32,069 nucleotides of DNA from Akkermansia muciniphila (GCA_945874545.1 CAMCHD010000006.1:1-32069); one strand, 5' to 3'; positions 8,000 to 16,710 are shown, counted from the stretch's first letter. Notes: generated by a model not told the origin, from the sequence alone. Numbers and translations: made by a program.

Positions 8000-8884
8000 T
8001 CAAGCGGCGGGCCGGCGCCCTTCGGGATTGCGGGCCAGGCGGGCGGCCAGGACGGACGGCAGCAGACGGCGGACCAGCTGACGGTAGAAGCGCCGGTTCA
8101 GCCAGAGATGGATCGGGGGGTGGCCGTGGCGACGGGCCACGTGGTTGAAGCAGCGATGGCGGCGCCGGGTGGCGGCGAGCGGATCGCGCTGGCCGGCGGC
8201 GCGGGAGATCGAGCCGCCGCGCTGGCGCCAGCAGGAGAGCGGCTCATCGAGCGTCAGCACCGGGCCGAACAGGCACACGGCGGCGGTGAGGCGGGCGTCG
8301 ATCGGCGCGTCGCGGATCACGGAATAGTCGATCGGCACCTCGTGCGCGAGGTAGGAGCGGGTGAACGCGATCGCGCTGGTGGCGTAGTAGAGGTCGCAAT
8401 CCTGCTGGCGGTAGGTGGCCCGCCGGTGGTCGCGCTGGTGTTTGTTCGACTCGTAGTTATCCCGCAGGCGTTCGCCCGCCTCGTCGATCAGCCACATCGG
8501 GGCCTGGACGAGCGCGGCGTCCGCCCGCGCGGCCCAGGCGGCCTCGTAGCGTTCGATTTTTCCGGGCAGGAAACAGTCGTCGCCGTCGAGCAGATAGAGG
8601 TGTTCGGCGGTGCTGGCGGCGAAGGCGCCGGCAAGGGCCGCGCCCTGCGAGACGATGCCCGGGCGGGTGCCGTCGTGCACGCCCTCGATCAGGCGGAGGC
8701 GGTCGCCGTAGGAGCGCAGGAGGGCGAGCGAGTCGTCGGTGGAGCCGTCGTCGTAGACGATGATCTCGTCGGGGCGGCGGGATTGGGCGAGCACGGAGTC
8801 GACGCAGGCGCGCAGCCAGGGGCCGTTGTTGTAGTTGTTGATCAGGACGCCGACGGCCGGGAGCGATGGGGAGCGTGGCGTCAT
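8000..8884 (-). CDS. GT2-family glycosyltransferase (single module)
   Basis: A 294-residue GT-A fold transferase. VGVLINNYNNGPWLRACVDS is at residues 11-30, DDGSTD at 45-50 and DGDD at 100-103. The acceptor half contains QQDCDLYYATSAIAFTRSYL, which is homologous to but diverged from the fused protein. It has the same N-terminal signature as the two fused modules and the gene at 8881, so it belongs to the four-copy family. The C-terminus (RFYRQLVRRLLPS) is basic and may touch the membrane. ATG 8884 overlaps the stop of the upstream GT2 as ATGA. Donor and acceptor sugars are unknown. Confidence 0.92.
   Translation of the reverse strand: MTPRSPSLPAVGVLINNYNNGPWLRACVDSVLAQSRRPDEIIVYDDGSTDDSLALLRSYGDRLRLIEGVHDGTRPGIVSQGAALAGAFAASTAEHLYLLDGDDCFLPGKIERYEAAWAARADAALVQAPMWLIDEAGERLRDNYESNKHQRDHRRATYRQQDCDLYYATSAIAFTRSYLAHEVPIDYSVIRDAPIDARLTAAVCLFGPVLTLDEPLSCWRQRGGSISRAAGQRDPLAATRRRHRCFNHVARRHGHPPIHLWLNRRFYRQLVRRLLPSVLAARLARNPEGRRPAA
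8701..8854 (-). repeat. GT2-module repeat, copy C
   Basis: It codes for the N-terminal motif region of the single-module GT2 gene at 8000-8884. In the 56-base core (8799-8854) I count three differences from copies A and B. Confidence 0.8.
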
Positions 8885-9759
8885 CGGGAGGCGGAGCGGG
8901 GGCGGCCGCGCAGTCTTTGCACGGCGACGCGGAGGCCGACCGGCGCCCAGGTGCGGACGCAGGCGTGGAAAAAGTTATAGTTGTGCCAGAACAACAGCGG
9001 CCGCGCGCCGATCGCGCAGGCATGGCGGTTGAAGTAGCGCACCCGCATGAGCATCAGGTTCAGGTAGGAGCGTCGGGGTTCGCGCCGCCAGAGCGATTCG
9101 GGACGGGTGCGCCAGTAGGTCGAAATCCCGGGGACGAGCAGGATCGGTCCGTAAAGCGGGGCCACCGCGGCGAGGCGCACCTCGAAGCCGAGGTGCAGGC
9201 CGTCGTTGACATCGAGCGGGAGCCGCCGGGCCAGATAATCGCGGCGGTAGGCGTGGGTGCTGGTGGCGTAGCACAGGTGGCAGTCGTGCACCCGGTAGGT
9301 TTGTTCGTAGTAGTCGTGGGTGTGGTTCAGCGCCCAAAAGTGGACCTCCAGGGGCGCGCCTTCGGGGGAGAGGTTTTGGCTTTGGGAGTGCAGCAACACG
9401 GCTTCGGGCGTGCGAGCCCAGGCGTCCTCGTAGCGGCGGATCCGGTCCGGTAGATAGACGTCGTCGCCGTCGAGGAGGTGCACGTGCTCCGCGGTGCTCG
9501 CCGAGAAGGCGGCGGCGACTGCGGCGGCGTGCGAGGCCCGGCCGGAGCGGGTGTAATCGTGGACGCCTTCGATCAGGCGGATGCGGTCGCCGTAGGAACG
9601 CAGAATCGCGAGCGAGCCGTCGGTGGAGCCGTCGTCGTAGACCACGATCTCGTCGGGGAGGCGGGTCTGGGCGAGGACGGAATCGACGCAGGCGCGCAGC
9701 CACGGACCGTTGTTGAAGTTCGTGATCAGCACGCCGACGCTGGGGGTGGAACGTTTCAT
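8881..9759 (-). CDS. GT2-family glycosyltransferase (single module)
   Basis: A 292-residue GT-A transferase with VGVLITNFNNGPWLRACVDS at 8-27, DDGSTD at 42-47 and DGDD at 97-100. It is the most diverged of the four related modules: the acceptor half has VHDCHLCYATSTHAYRRDYL and a Trp/Tyr/Phe-rich C-terminus (FWHNYNFFHACVRTW). A longer open frame extends upstream to 10197, but only the ATG at 9759 gives the GT2 N-terminus and the ATGA overlap with the GT4 stop at 9756. A different acceptor specificity from the sister modules is inferred from the divergent C-terminal half. Confidence 0.91.
   Translation of the reverse strand: MKRSTPSVGVLITNFNNGPWLRACVDSVLAQTRLPDEIVVYDDGSTDGSLAILRSYGDRIRLIEGVHDYTRSGRASHAAAVAAAFSASTAEHVHLLDGDDVYLPDRIRRYEDAWARTPEAVLLHSQSQNLSPEGAPLEVHFWALNHTHDYYEQTYRVHDCHLCYATSTHAYRRDYLARRLPLDVNDGLHLGFEVRLAAVAPLYGPILLVPGISTYWRTRPESLWRREPRRSYLNLMLMRVRYFNRHACAIGARPLLFWHNYNFFHACVRTWAPVGLRVAVQRLRGRPRSASR
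9585..9738 (-). repeat. GT2-module repeat, copy D
   Basis: It codes for the N-terminal motif region of the GT2 gene at 8881-9759. It is the most diverged of the four copies; the INNYN motif reads ITNFN here. It still aligns with the other three without gaps over 154 bases. Confidence 0.75.
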
Positions 9760-10955
9760 TCTCGGGTCGGGGGGACGAGGCTCCGGTAGAGCGCGAGGTA
9801 ACGTTCGATCATGCGGGTCGGGGCCCAGACGGGGGCGCGGGCGAGGCCGGCCGTTCCGAGCCGTTCGCGGTCGGGCCAGGCGCGGGCGATGGCGGCGGCG
9901 GCGGCGGCGGGGTCGGTCGGATCGAAGTAGATCGCGGCGTCCCCGCCCACCTCGGGCAGCGGCGGGCGGTCGGAGGTGAACACGGGGCCGGCGCAGGCCT
10001 GGGCCTCCGCGACCGGCCAGCCGAAACCCTCGGCGAGCGAGGGGAACACCAGCCCGGCCGCGAGCGAGTAGAGGGCCTCGAGTTCGGGGTTCGACGGACC
10101 GAGCACGACGTGAACAAAGGCGTCGAGGCCGAGGCGCTCGACCAGCGCGCGGTCGGTCGCGCCGAGCGGTTTGCCCACCATGACCAGATCCGGGCAACCC
10201 GGCAGGACGGTGCGCAGGCGGGCATAGAGCGCGAGCAGCCCGGGGCGGTTTTTATACCATTGGCCGCCGCCGACGTTTACCAGGAATCCGTCCGGGCGGA
10301 CGAGGCCGGCGGGCAGGGCGCCGCCCGCGACCAGAGGGGCGAGGGTGGCGGCGGCCTCGGCCGGGGTGCGTCGCCGGTAGGGGTGGTTCAGGCCGTTGGG
10401 GATCACGGTGGCGCGGTCGGGCGACCAGCCGGTCAGGCGGAGCAGGTCGCCGCGGGTGGTTTCCGACACGCACGCCGCGTGGGGCAGGCGGCGGATATGG
10501 TCGAGGATCCAGCGTTGAAAAGCCCGCGCGGCGCGGCCGGGGGTCTGACCGGGGATCTCCCCTGCGGCGGCGCGGATGCGCAGCAGGTCGTGGCAGGTGC
10601 ACAGCGCGGGGAAGGCCAGCCCGGTCACGCACGCGGCGTTGGCGTGGTCGACCACATGCACCACGTCGGGGCGGAGGCGGGCGGCGACGGCGCGGAGCCG
10701 GGTGGGATAGACCACGAACTTGTCCAGGTAGCCGAGCAGTTTGGGAAAACCGTCGTAGCGGTAGGGGCGGGCCAGGCGGGCGAAGCGCGGGCGCGGGCAC
10801 TCGAGAAGGGGTTCGTGGCCGGCGGCGGCGAGGCCGTCGCGCAGGAGGTCTCCGAAACGCAGCATGCTTTGCTGGCGGTCGGCGAGGAAGTTGCCCGCCA
10901 GCAGCACGCGCAGCGGCCGTTCCGGTCCGGAGGATATGGTCTCGCTCCGGGTCAT
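9756..10955 (-). CDS. GT4-family glycosyltransferase
   Basis: A 399-residue GT-B transferase. The N-terminal domain starts at LRVLLAGNFLADRQQSML (residues 15-32). The interdomain region has VIPNGLNHPYRRR (184-196), the donor domain opens with FLVNVGGGQWYKNRPGLL (224-241), and the E-x7-E block is FPSLAEGFGWPVAEAQACAGP (304-324), typical of mannosyl- or rhamnosyltransferase-like GT4 enzymes. The open frame continues upstream to 12197 antisense-style through the ligase-like gene. ATG 10955 is chosen because it overlaps that gene's stop as ATGA and directly precedes the first Rossmann strand. Confidence 0.91.
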   Translation of the reverse strand: MTRSETISSGPERPLRVLLAGNFLADRQQSMLRFGDLLRDGLAAAGHEPLLECPRPRFARLARPYRYDGFPKLLGYLDKFVVYPTRLRAVAARLRPDVVHVVDHANAACVTGLAFPALCTCHDLLRIRAAAGEIPGQTPGRAARAFQRWILDHIRRLPHAACVSETTRGDLLRLTGWSPDRATVIPNGLNHPYRRRTPAEAAATLAPLVAGGALPAGLVRPDGFLVNVGGGQWYKNRPGLLALYARLRTVLPGCPDLVMVGKPLGATDRALVERLGLDAFVHVVLGPSNPELEALYSLAAGLVFPSLAEGFGWPVAEAQACAGPVFTSDRPPLPEVGGDAAIYFDPTDPAAAAAAIARAWPDRERLGTAGLARAPVWAPTRMIERYLALYRSLVPPTRE

Positions 10956-12268
10956 GTCGTCGCGGTCGCGGCGGTCTCGTCCTCGACTCCGTCGGCGGCG
11001 TCCGTCTCCTCGTCCTCCTCGTTTTCGACCGGACCGGCGGCGGCGGCGAGGGCGAGGCCCGAGCCGAAGACCGCAAAACCGAGGATGGTGGGCGGAGCCC
11101 ACTGGCCGGAGACCACCAGCAGCAGGCTGGCGCCCACCAGCATCCAGCCGAGGCCGTCGTTGTGCCGCAGCAGACCCAGCCAGGCGGACCAGAGCACGTG
11201 CAGGGCGAGCCAGCAGCGGAAGAGGATGAAGCCGGCCCCGAGGACGGGACCGAGTTCGAGCAGGATTTTCGGCCACTCGCCCTCGGCGAGCAGGAAGGTG
11301 AGCGCGCCGGTGGTGAAGCGGGCGCCGACGTTGGAGCCGAGGCCGATGCCGTGGCCGAAAAGGGGCGCGTCCCACATCACAGCAAACGCCACCAGGTGAT
11401 CGTTGAAAAAACGCTGGAAGATACTCACGCCGACGCCGCCGCCCCGGACGGTGGATTCCTCCCAGCGGGCGGAAAACGCCGCGGTCAGCTCCTGGTTCGC
11501 CGCGACCTGGAGCATGAGGACGGCCAGACCGATCGGCACCAGCACGGTGCCGAGCCGGCGCACATCCCGCGCGACGGTGAAGAGGCCGAAGACCACCACC
11601 ACGAGCACCGAAAACAACAGGCTCCGGCTGATCGAAATGGGCACCGCGATCACGATGGCGGCGGTGGCGGCGACCAGGAGCCGGCGCGGATAGGTGCCGG
11701 GGTGGGTCCAGCCGTAGAAGGCGAACGCGGTCGCCAGCGGATACCAGGCCATCGGCCCGGTGATGAAGGAAAACGGTCCGGGCGGGCGGATCTTGCCCAG
11801 CGCGCCGCCCAATTGTCCGACCTCGCCGCCGCCGATGCCTTTGTTCAGGAACGATCCGGGCCCGGAGTTGTATTGCAGGAACATCAGTCCGGTGATGCCG
11901 AGCGTGAGCCACAGGGCCGCGCGGCCGATGCGCACGACATCGGCGTGGTCCAGGGCGGCGCCCATCACAAAAACGAGCGGCACGTGAAGGTAGTTGATCC
12001 GCAGTCCGTAGATCGCGACGAACAGCGGGGCGCCGGCGATCAGGGCGAACACCAGCGAGAGTCCCGCCAAACCCGCCAGCGCGAGCAGGGCGGGGCGGAA
12101 GGGAAAGTGTCCGCTGGACAGGGCCAGAAAGTAGGTGGCGATGACCACGGGATCGCGCACGATCAGGAGAGGTTCGGCCAGCCCGGGGAGGATCCACTTG
12201 CGCAGCGCGCCCTCCAACACGAGCAGGAGGAAATAGGCCCAGAGAAGCGGTTTTACATACGGGTGCAC
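10952..12268 (-). CDS. O-antigen polymerase/ligase-like membrane protein
   Basis: About 438 residues with some ten hydrophobic helices. The N-terminal block EGALRKWILPGL followed by LIVRDPVV is characteristic of a group of Wzy/WaaL-like proteins in exopolysaccharide clusters. The large periplasmic loop region carries NKGIGGGEVGQLGGALG and later LFGHGIGLGSNVGARFTTG with an ILLELG segment, where such proteins carry their functional loop. It would act at the periplasmic face on lipid-linked glycan, polymerising repeat units or transferring the chain to an acceptor. The C-terminus is a very acidic tail (about the last 27 residues, NEEDEETD then EDE). The longest frame begins at 12403, inside the upstream GT4. 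GTG 12268 is preferred, 19 bases past that gene's stop and just before the first helix; the start is not certain. Confidence 0.82.
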   Translation of the reverse strand: MHPYVKPLLWAYFLLLVLEGALRKWILPGLAEPLLIVRDPVVIATYFLALSSGHFPFRPALLALAGLAGLSLVFALIAGAPLFVAIYGLRINYLHVPLVFVMGAALDHADVVRIGRAALWLTLGITGLMFLQYNSGPGSFLNKGIGGGEVGQLGGALGKIRPPGPFSFITGPMAWYPLATAFAFYGWTHPGTYPRRLLVAATAAIVIAVPISISRSLLFSVLVVVVFGLFTVARDVRRLGTVLVPIGLAVLMLQVAANQELTAAFSARWEESTVRGGGVGVSIFQRFFNDHLVAFAVMWDAPLFGHGIGLGSNVGARFTTGALTFLLAEGEWPKILLELGPVLGAGFILFRCWLALHVLWSAWLGLLRHNDGLGWMLVGASLLLVVSGQWAPPTILGFAVFGSGLALAAAAGPVENEEDEETDAADGVEDETAATATT

Positions 12269-12287
12269 AAAGAGGGACGCGGGTCGT

Positions 12288-13529
12288 TCAGCGGTTGGCG
12301 AGCCGGGATACTTCCCGGGCGAGGCTCGCGCGATATTTTTCCCAGGTAAAATCGGCGGCGCGAAGCATCGCGGACCGGCCCATGGCAAACCGGCGCTCCT
12401 CATCCCCGGCGAGGGTGAGCAGGCGGGAGGCGATGGCTTCCGGGTCGCGAATCGGCACGATGTTCCCTTCGCGGTTCTCCGTGATCAGGTCCGGCGCGGC
12501 GGTGTGCGGGGTCGCGATGATCGGCAGTCCGCAGGCCATCGCCTCGAGCAGCACCAGGCCGAAGCCTTCGAACAGGGAGGGAAACACAAACACGTGGTGC
12601 CGGGACATCTCGTCCAGGATGGCGGCGTGGGGCAGGCTGGGGAGGTGGCGGTGGCGGCGCAGGGCGGCGGCGAGGGGGGCGCACGGGGCGGCCGGCGCGG
12701 TTCCGATCAGGGTGAGGGCGAAACCCGGTCCGAGGGCGTCGACCGCTTCGAGCAGGTAACGCAGCCCTTTGCGCTGGCCGAGCGAGCCCACGAAGAGGAC
12801 GCGCAAGGGTTCGCCGGGCGCGCGGCGGGCGGGTTCGCCGCCGGCGGGGCGGGGTGGCGCGCCGTAGGGAATCACGATCGTTTCGGCCGGGACCCGCGGG
12901 GCCCCCGCCAGGGTGGCGCGGGTGAAGGAGGAGGCGACGAACACCGCGTCGGCCGTCTCCAGTTCGCGGTCCTTGCGCGCCAGCTTGGCCGCGCTGTCGC
13001 GCATGCCGCCGAGGGTGCCGGCCCATTCCGGCGAGCGTTCGGCCTCCTCGGCCAGGATGCGGCGCGCCGCCCGCCAGTAGCCGATGGGCAGGTCGTAAAG
13101 GGTGGCCAGCCCCCGGGCGCGGGCGGTGGCGAAGGTCTCCACCGCGCCGTCCTCGTAGGCGTAAACGCCGGAAAAAAAGCCCGGACGGGCGAGAAGGCGG
13201 CGCGCCGCCGCGCGATCCAGATCCCGGTAGACGCCGTCGACCGAAAAGATGCCGGTCTCGTGTCGACTCCACCGGTTCCAACCGAGGGCGGAGAACCCCA
13301 GGCGTCCGACTTCGCGCCACGGGCGGGTCTTGATCAATCCCGCCAATTCCGCCGGACGGGCGCGACGCAGCGCCTGGCGCCGCAGGCCGGCCGGCAGCGC
13401 TCGGAGCCAGGGCGCGGCGGGATCGGGGGCCAGGCAGGTATGGAACTCGCCGAGCAGACCGGCCGCGGCGAGGGCGCCGGCGGCGTTGCGCACGTTGGCG
13501 TTGCCGGTGGGATGGCTGAGCAAGATCAT
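12288..13529 (-). CDS. GT4-family glycosyltransferase
   Basis: A 413-residue GT-B transferase. The N-terminus ILLSHPTGNANVRNAAGALA replaces the usual Gly-rich loop with an Asn-rich one. A middle YDLPIGYWRAARRILAEE segment (145-162) is typical of a GT4 subgroup. Donor-domain motifs are VLFVGSLGQRKGLRYLLEA (244-262) and FPSLFEGFGLVLLEAMACG (316-334), with both Glu of E-x7-E present. It begins at ATG 13529, overlapping the stop of the upstream GT4 as ATGA. Sugar specificity is not readable. Confidence 0.92.
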   Translation of the reverse strand: MILLSHPTGNANVRNAAGALAAAGLLGEFHTCLAPDPAAPWLRALPAGLRRQALRRARPAELAGLIKTRPWREVGRLGFSALGWNRWSRHETGIFSVDGVYRDLDRAAARRLLARPGFFSGVYAYEDGAVETFATARARGLATLYDLPIGYWRAARRILAEEAERSPEWAGTLGGMRDSAAKLARKDRELETADAVFVASSFTRATLAGAPRVPAETIVIPYGAPPRPAGGEPARRAPGEPLRVLFVGSLGQRKGLRYLLEAVDALGPGFALTLIGTAPAAPCAPLAAALRRHRHLPSLPHAAILDEMSRHHVFVFPSLFEGFGLVLLEAMACGLPIIATPHTAAPDLITENREGNIVPIRDPEAIASRLLTLAGDEERRFAMGRSAMLRAADFTWEKYRASLAREVSRLANR

Positions 13530-14638
13530 GGCGCGGGAGAGGCTGCGTCGTCCCCGGTTTCGAGGTAGGCCAGCCAGCGCCGGGTCACGACCTCGGGCGC
13601 GAAGTGGGTGTCGTAGGCGCGGCGTTGGGCGAGGCGCGACGTCCCGCCGTCCCGGATACGCCGCTCGAGCTCGAGCACGCCCTCGCGCAGGGCGCGGTGG
13701 TCGGCGGGGTGTTCGACCACCACCGCGTCGGGCGGGCTTACCGCCAGTTCACGGGTGCCGCCCCGGTCGGTCGCGATCCAAGGCAGGCCGGCGGACATTC
13801 CCTCGATCAGGCTCAGCGGCATGCCCTCGTTGTGGGTGGAAAACAACACCAGCGCATCGAGACCGAGCAGGGCCCGGGCCTGGGTCTCGGGGCCCTCGTA
13901 GGCGCCGTGGTGGGCGACGTTCGGCCAGTCTTTGAAAAATTCACGGGGATAGCGCGGCCCGTCGCCGTGGACGTGCCAGGCGATCCCGGACAGGTCGGGA
14001 TCGGCGCTGAGCCGGCAGAGCGCGTCGACGCCCTTTTCCGGGATCAGGCGCCCGACGAAGCCGAGATGAAGCACCGGCCCGGGGGGGCGGTCGGCGATGT
14101 CGTCCGGGCGGACGGGGCAGTGCGTGAGGTAGGGCAGGAAACGCGTGTCCGCGCGTCCGGTCCCGGCCGCGAGGCCGGCGCAGGTGGCGCGGCTGCAGCC
14201 GACCAGCTCGGGCGCGTCCCGGAGCACGCGCAGGAAGGCCGGGGTCCAGCGGGCGCGCTCGGCCGCGTCCGCCGCGGTATGATGGTGATGGATACGGCGC
14301 ACCCGGGGCCCGCGTCCGGCCCGCCAGGCGATGCGGGCCAGGGCTCCCTGCGCGTTGGTGTAGATCACGTCCCAGCGGGTGCCGCGGAGCCGGGCGACGC
14401 GCAGGAGCAGCCAGAGGATCTTGCGCGCCGGGCCGGCGCTCCGACGCGGCGCGGGCAGCTCGAGCAGGGCGACCCGGGCGCGCGCGAGTTCGGCTCGGAG
14501 GGCGGGGCCCAGGGAGTTGCCGGTGGTGAGCAGGGTGACGGCGTGCCCCCGCCCGGCGGCGGCGGCGGCGAGCGAACACAGGTGTCGTTCGATGCCGCCG
14601 TAGGGGGCGAGGTGGGGGCAATAAAAGAGCAGGTTCAT
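13526..14638 (-). CDS. GT4-family glycosyltransferase
   Basis: A 370-residue GT-B transferase. MNLLFYCPHLAPYGGIERHL gives the first strand and acceptor loop (GGIERH) at residues 1-20. A His-rich RRIHHHHTAAD lies in the N-domain, LGFVGRLIPEKGVDALCRL opens the donor domain, and FSTHNEGMPLSLIEGMSAGL carries the E-x7-E pair, followed by PWIATDRGG. It is similar to WcaL/EpsF-type exopolysaccharide transferases. The upstream frame extends to 15493 through the neighbouring gene, but ATG 14638 makes an ATGA overlap with that gene's stop and starts at the Rossmann strand. Confidence 0.92.
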   Translation of the reverse strand: MNLLFYCPHLAPYGGIERHLCSLAAAAAGRGHAVTLLTTGNSLGPALRAELARARVALLELPAPRRSAGPARKILWLLLRVARLRGTRWDVIYTNAQGALARIAWRAGRGPRVRRIHHHHTAADAAERARWTPAFLRVLRDAPELVGCSRATCAGLAAGTGRADTRFLPYLTHCPVRPDDIADRPPGPVLHLGFVGRLIPEKGVDALCRLSADPDLSGIAWHVHGDGPRYPREFFKDWPNVAHHGAYEGPETQARALLGLDALVLFSTHNEGMPLSLIEGMSAGLPWIATDRGGTRELAVSPPDAVVVEHPADHRALREGVLELERRIRDGGTSRLAQRRAYDTHFAPEVVTRRWLAYLETGDDAASPAP

Positions 14639-15546
14639 CGCGGAGCGGCGGACGGCGCCACGGCGCGATAGGTCGCGCGGGTCATGCGAAATGCGGCCGA
14701 GTTTTTCCAGACCCGATCGATTCCGTGCCCGGTTTGGAGAAGTTCGCGATCCAGGACGTAGCCGAGGCCGCCGGCGCGCCCGTCCAGATGGACCGCCGCC
14801 GCGCCGGCTTCCGGGGTAAAGGGGACGGTGGCGAAACGATGGAACCGGGCCTTGTTCCGTCCGAGAAAATGCAGGGCCGCCGCGGTCGAATCCCTGGGCA
14901 GGGGCCTCGCGTCCGAAAGCACGGTCGGCGCCCCGATCCGCAGATGGGGGCGGGTGGCGTAAAGGAAGGCCCAGGCGGTTTGTTCCACCAGGTCGAGCCG
15001 GCGGCAGGGCGAGGCGCGGGCCAGAAACCACTCCGTCCGGTCGAGGTCGAAGAGTCCCTCCGGCACCGCCAGCAGGCCGGAGTTCAGGCGCATGGCGAGC
15101 GGGCTTCGCAAACGGGCGATCCATTGTCGCAGGGAATTCGCCAGGTAGACGCCGGGCTCGTCGAGGCAAAGGGCGGCACCCTCCTCCGGCCAGAATCCGG
15201 GGCAGGGACGACGGAAAAGCACATCGCAGTCGACGTAGCGAAACGCCCCGGCGGCGATGAGCGGCACGGCGAGCAGTTTGTTGGCCAACGCGTGGAAGCG
15301 GTAATAGTCCAGGCAGGCGGGACGGCGCGCGAGCTGGCTTTCCACCTGCTCGCGAATCTCCCGGCGGGGACGGAATACGGCGGAGGGGAACGCGGCGCGC
15401 AGACCATCCCAGTCTTCGGCGTCGAGGGTGCCGTCGTCGAGGATCTCGAGCCGGACGGGGCGGCCCCAGGCGGCTTCGAGCCGGCTCAGGCAAACGTGGG
15501 CCATCGCGAGGTCGCGGCGGCAGAGTAGGGTGAACACGCGCATCAT
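14635..15546 (-). CDS. GT-A nucleotide-sugar transferase (GT8-like)
   Basis: A 303-residue protein with a GT-A layout: MMRVFTLLCRRDLAMAHVCL start, ILDDGTLDAEDW (35-46) where a nucleotide-binding Asp would lie, a YYRFHALANKLL helix (81-92), then RYVDCDVLFRRP with the metal-binding DxD as DCD (106-108). The C-terminal half has an SGLLAVPEGLFD block and a late HFLG, as in GT8-type enzymes, where the C-terminal His aids metal binding. Two consecutive Met codons open the gene; the first (15546) overlaps the upstream stop as ATGA. It probably adds a single sugar; the exact family is not certain. Confidence 0.82.
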   Translation of the reverse strand: MMRVFTLLCRRDLAMAHVCLSRLEAAWGRPVRLEILDDGTLDAEDWDGLRAAFPSAVFRPRREIREQVESQLARRPACLDYYRFHALANKLLAVPLIAAGAFRYVDCDVLFRRPCPGFWPEEGAALCLDEPGVYLANSLRQWIARLRSPLAMRLNSGLLAVPEGLFDLDRTEWFLARASPCRRLDLVEQTAWAFLYATRPHLRIGAPTVLSDARPLPRDSTAAALHFLGRNKARFHRFATVPFTPEAGAAAVHLDGRAGGLGYVLDRELLQTGHGIDRVWKNSAAFRMTRATYRAVAPSAAPR

Positions 15547-16688
15547 GTTGGGGCCGGCCCGGCGGCGAGGGCGGTGGCGAAGGCGCGCGCGGTCTCCGCG
15601 GCCGAGTCGCGCGCCGCGCGGCGCAAGGCGAGAAACTCGGGCCAGACGAAGGAGGCCGGGGCGGTGGGGAAGAGGCGCACCAGCGGGTCTTGGACCAGGG
15701 CCGGGGCGCAAAAGGCGGAGCGCCAGTCGTCGCGGGTCACCAGCACGGGCAAACCGAGGTCGAGGCAGGCGGCGGCCGTCCCGCTTTTGCCCAGCAAGGC
15801 GAGGGGGCTCGTGGCCAGTCCGAAGGCGCAGCGGGCCAGCAGCGCGGCGACGCGTCCGGCGGGCAGTTCGCCGCCGCGGATCACGGCGAGGCCGGGGGCG
15901 GCGGCGCGGAGGGCGTCCAGCCTGGCTTCGCCGTCCGGACCGAGGCGGCCGAGGGCGAGCAGGGCCGATCCCTCGCCGGCGGCCTGATTGTGCTCCGTCC
16001 ACGAGCGCAGGGCGGCGCCGGGCTCCCACTCCCGGTGAAGGGTTCCGAACACACCCGCGAGCGCGACGGGTCCTTTTCCGACCAGGCCGTGGTCGCGCAA
16101 CCAGGAAAGGGCCCAGGCGGAGTCGTCCGGCGCGGGGGCGGGGAGATTGCCGGGCAGGGGCAGAAGGGGCGCGGACCGGCCCAGGTCGGCCAACATGGCG
16201 GCGTAGACCGGTGTGCTGGTGTGGACCAGGGCGGGGTGCCAGGCGCGTATCAGGCGTTTCGTTACCAGACGCTGGAGCGGGCGCCACAGCCGGCGATCCA
16301 GCGGCGGTGCCCCGCGATTCTCCCCCACCCAGAGCTCGTGGGCCATGAGGTGCCGGCGGCACGCGGCGGGGTGCAGGGCGGCCAGCCGGCGTCCGGTGGT
16401 CCAGGGCAGGCCGCGAGGGTGCCAGCCGTAGGGGACCCATTGCAGGCTGATCCAGTCGGGGGCGAAGTCCGCCAGTTCCCGGCTGGCCCGGTCCGGCGTG
16501 TCGGCGGCGTGAAAGCGGCCGATGCGCGGACCGGCGACGGGGTCCTCGATCGTCGTGCGGGTGTCGCGCAGGGCCAGGGCGAGCACGGGATGACCCTGGG
16601 CCACAAGGGCGGAGGCCAGGCGCCGCACATAGTCGCCCACCCCGTCCTGCCCGGGACCCAGACGGCTGCAAAGGAAGGCGACACGCAT
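15543..16688 (-). CDS. GT-B glycosyltransferase with degenerate catalytic motif
   Basis: A 381-residue protein. The N-terminus MRVAFLCSRLGPGQDGVGDY is a clear GT4-type Rossmann strand plus Gly-rich loop, and the C-terminal half has the GT-B rhythm VALAGVFGTLHREWEPGAAL and ALLALGRLGPDG. At the place of the usual E-x7-E block it reads SPLALLGKSGTAAACLDLGL, so both Glu residues appear to be missing; Lys and Ser stand there, a pattern seen in some atypical GT-B enzymes. It could use another catalytic arrangement or be a non-catalytic partner. It begins 22 bases after the GT8-like gene's stop, with no good Shine-Dalgarno sequence, and its stop overlaps the next start. Confidence 0.8.
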   Translation of the reverse strand: MRVAFLCSRLGPGQDGVGDYVRRLASALVAQGHPVLALALRDTRTTIEDPVAGPRIGRFHAADTPDRASRELADFAPDWISLQWVPYGWHPRGLPWTTGRRLAALHPAACRRHLMAHELWVGENRGAPPLDRRLWRPLQRLVTKRLIRAWHPALVHTSTPVYAAMLADLGRSAPLLPLPGNLPAPAPDDSAWALSWLRDHGLVGKGPVALAGVFGTLHREWEPGAALRSWTEHNQAAGEGSALLALGRLGPDGEARLDALRAAAPGLAVIRGGELPAGRVAALLARCAFGLATSPLALLGKSGTAAACLDLGLPVLVTRDDWRSAFCAPALVQDPLVRLFPTAPASFVWPEFLALRRAARDSAAETARAFATALAAGPAPT

Positions 16689-16710
16689 GGGAAAACGGGC
16701 TCGGTCGGGG

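Noticed and set aside
5746-9738. Regularly spaced repeats as a CRISPR array or insertion sequence
   Set aside because: The repeats are coding, spaced by roughly 0.9-2 kb at gene starts, and explained by gene duplication; no transposase or cas gene is present.
12269-12403. N-terminal extension of the ligase-like protein to 12403
   Set aside because: It would overlap the upstream GT4 gene by over 100 bases, and the extra residues are low-complexity and unlike the family.
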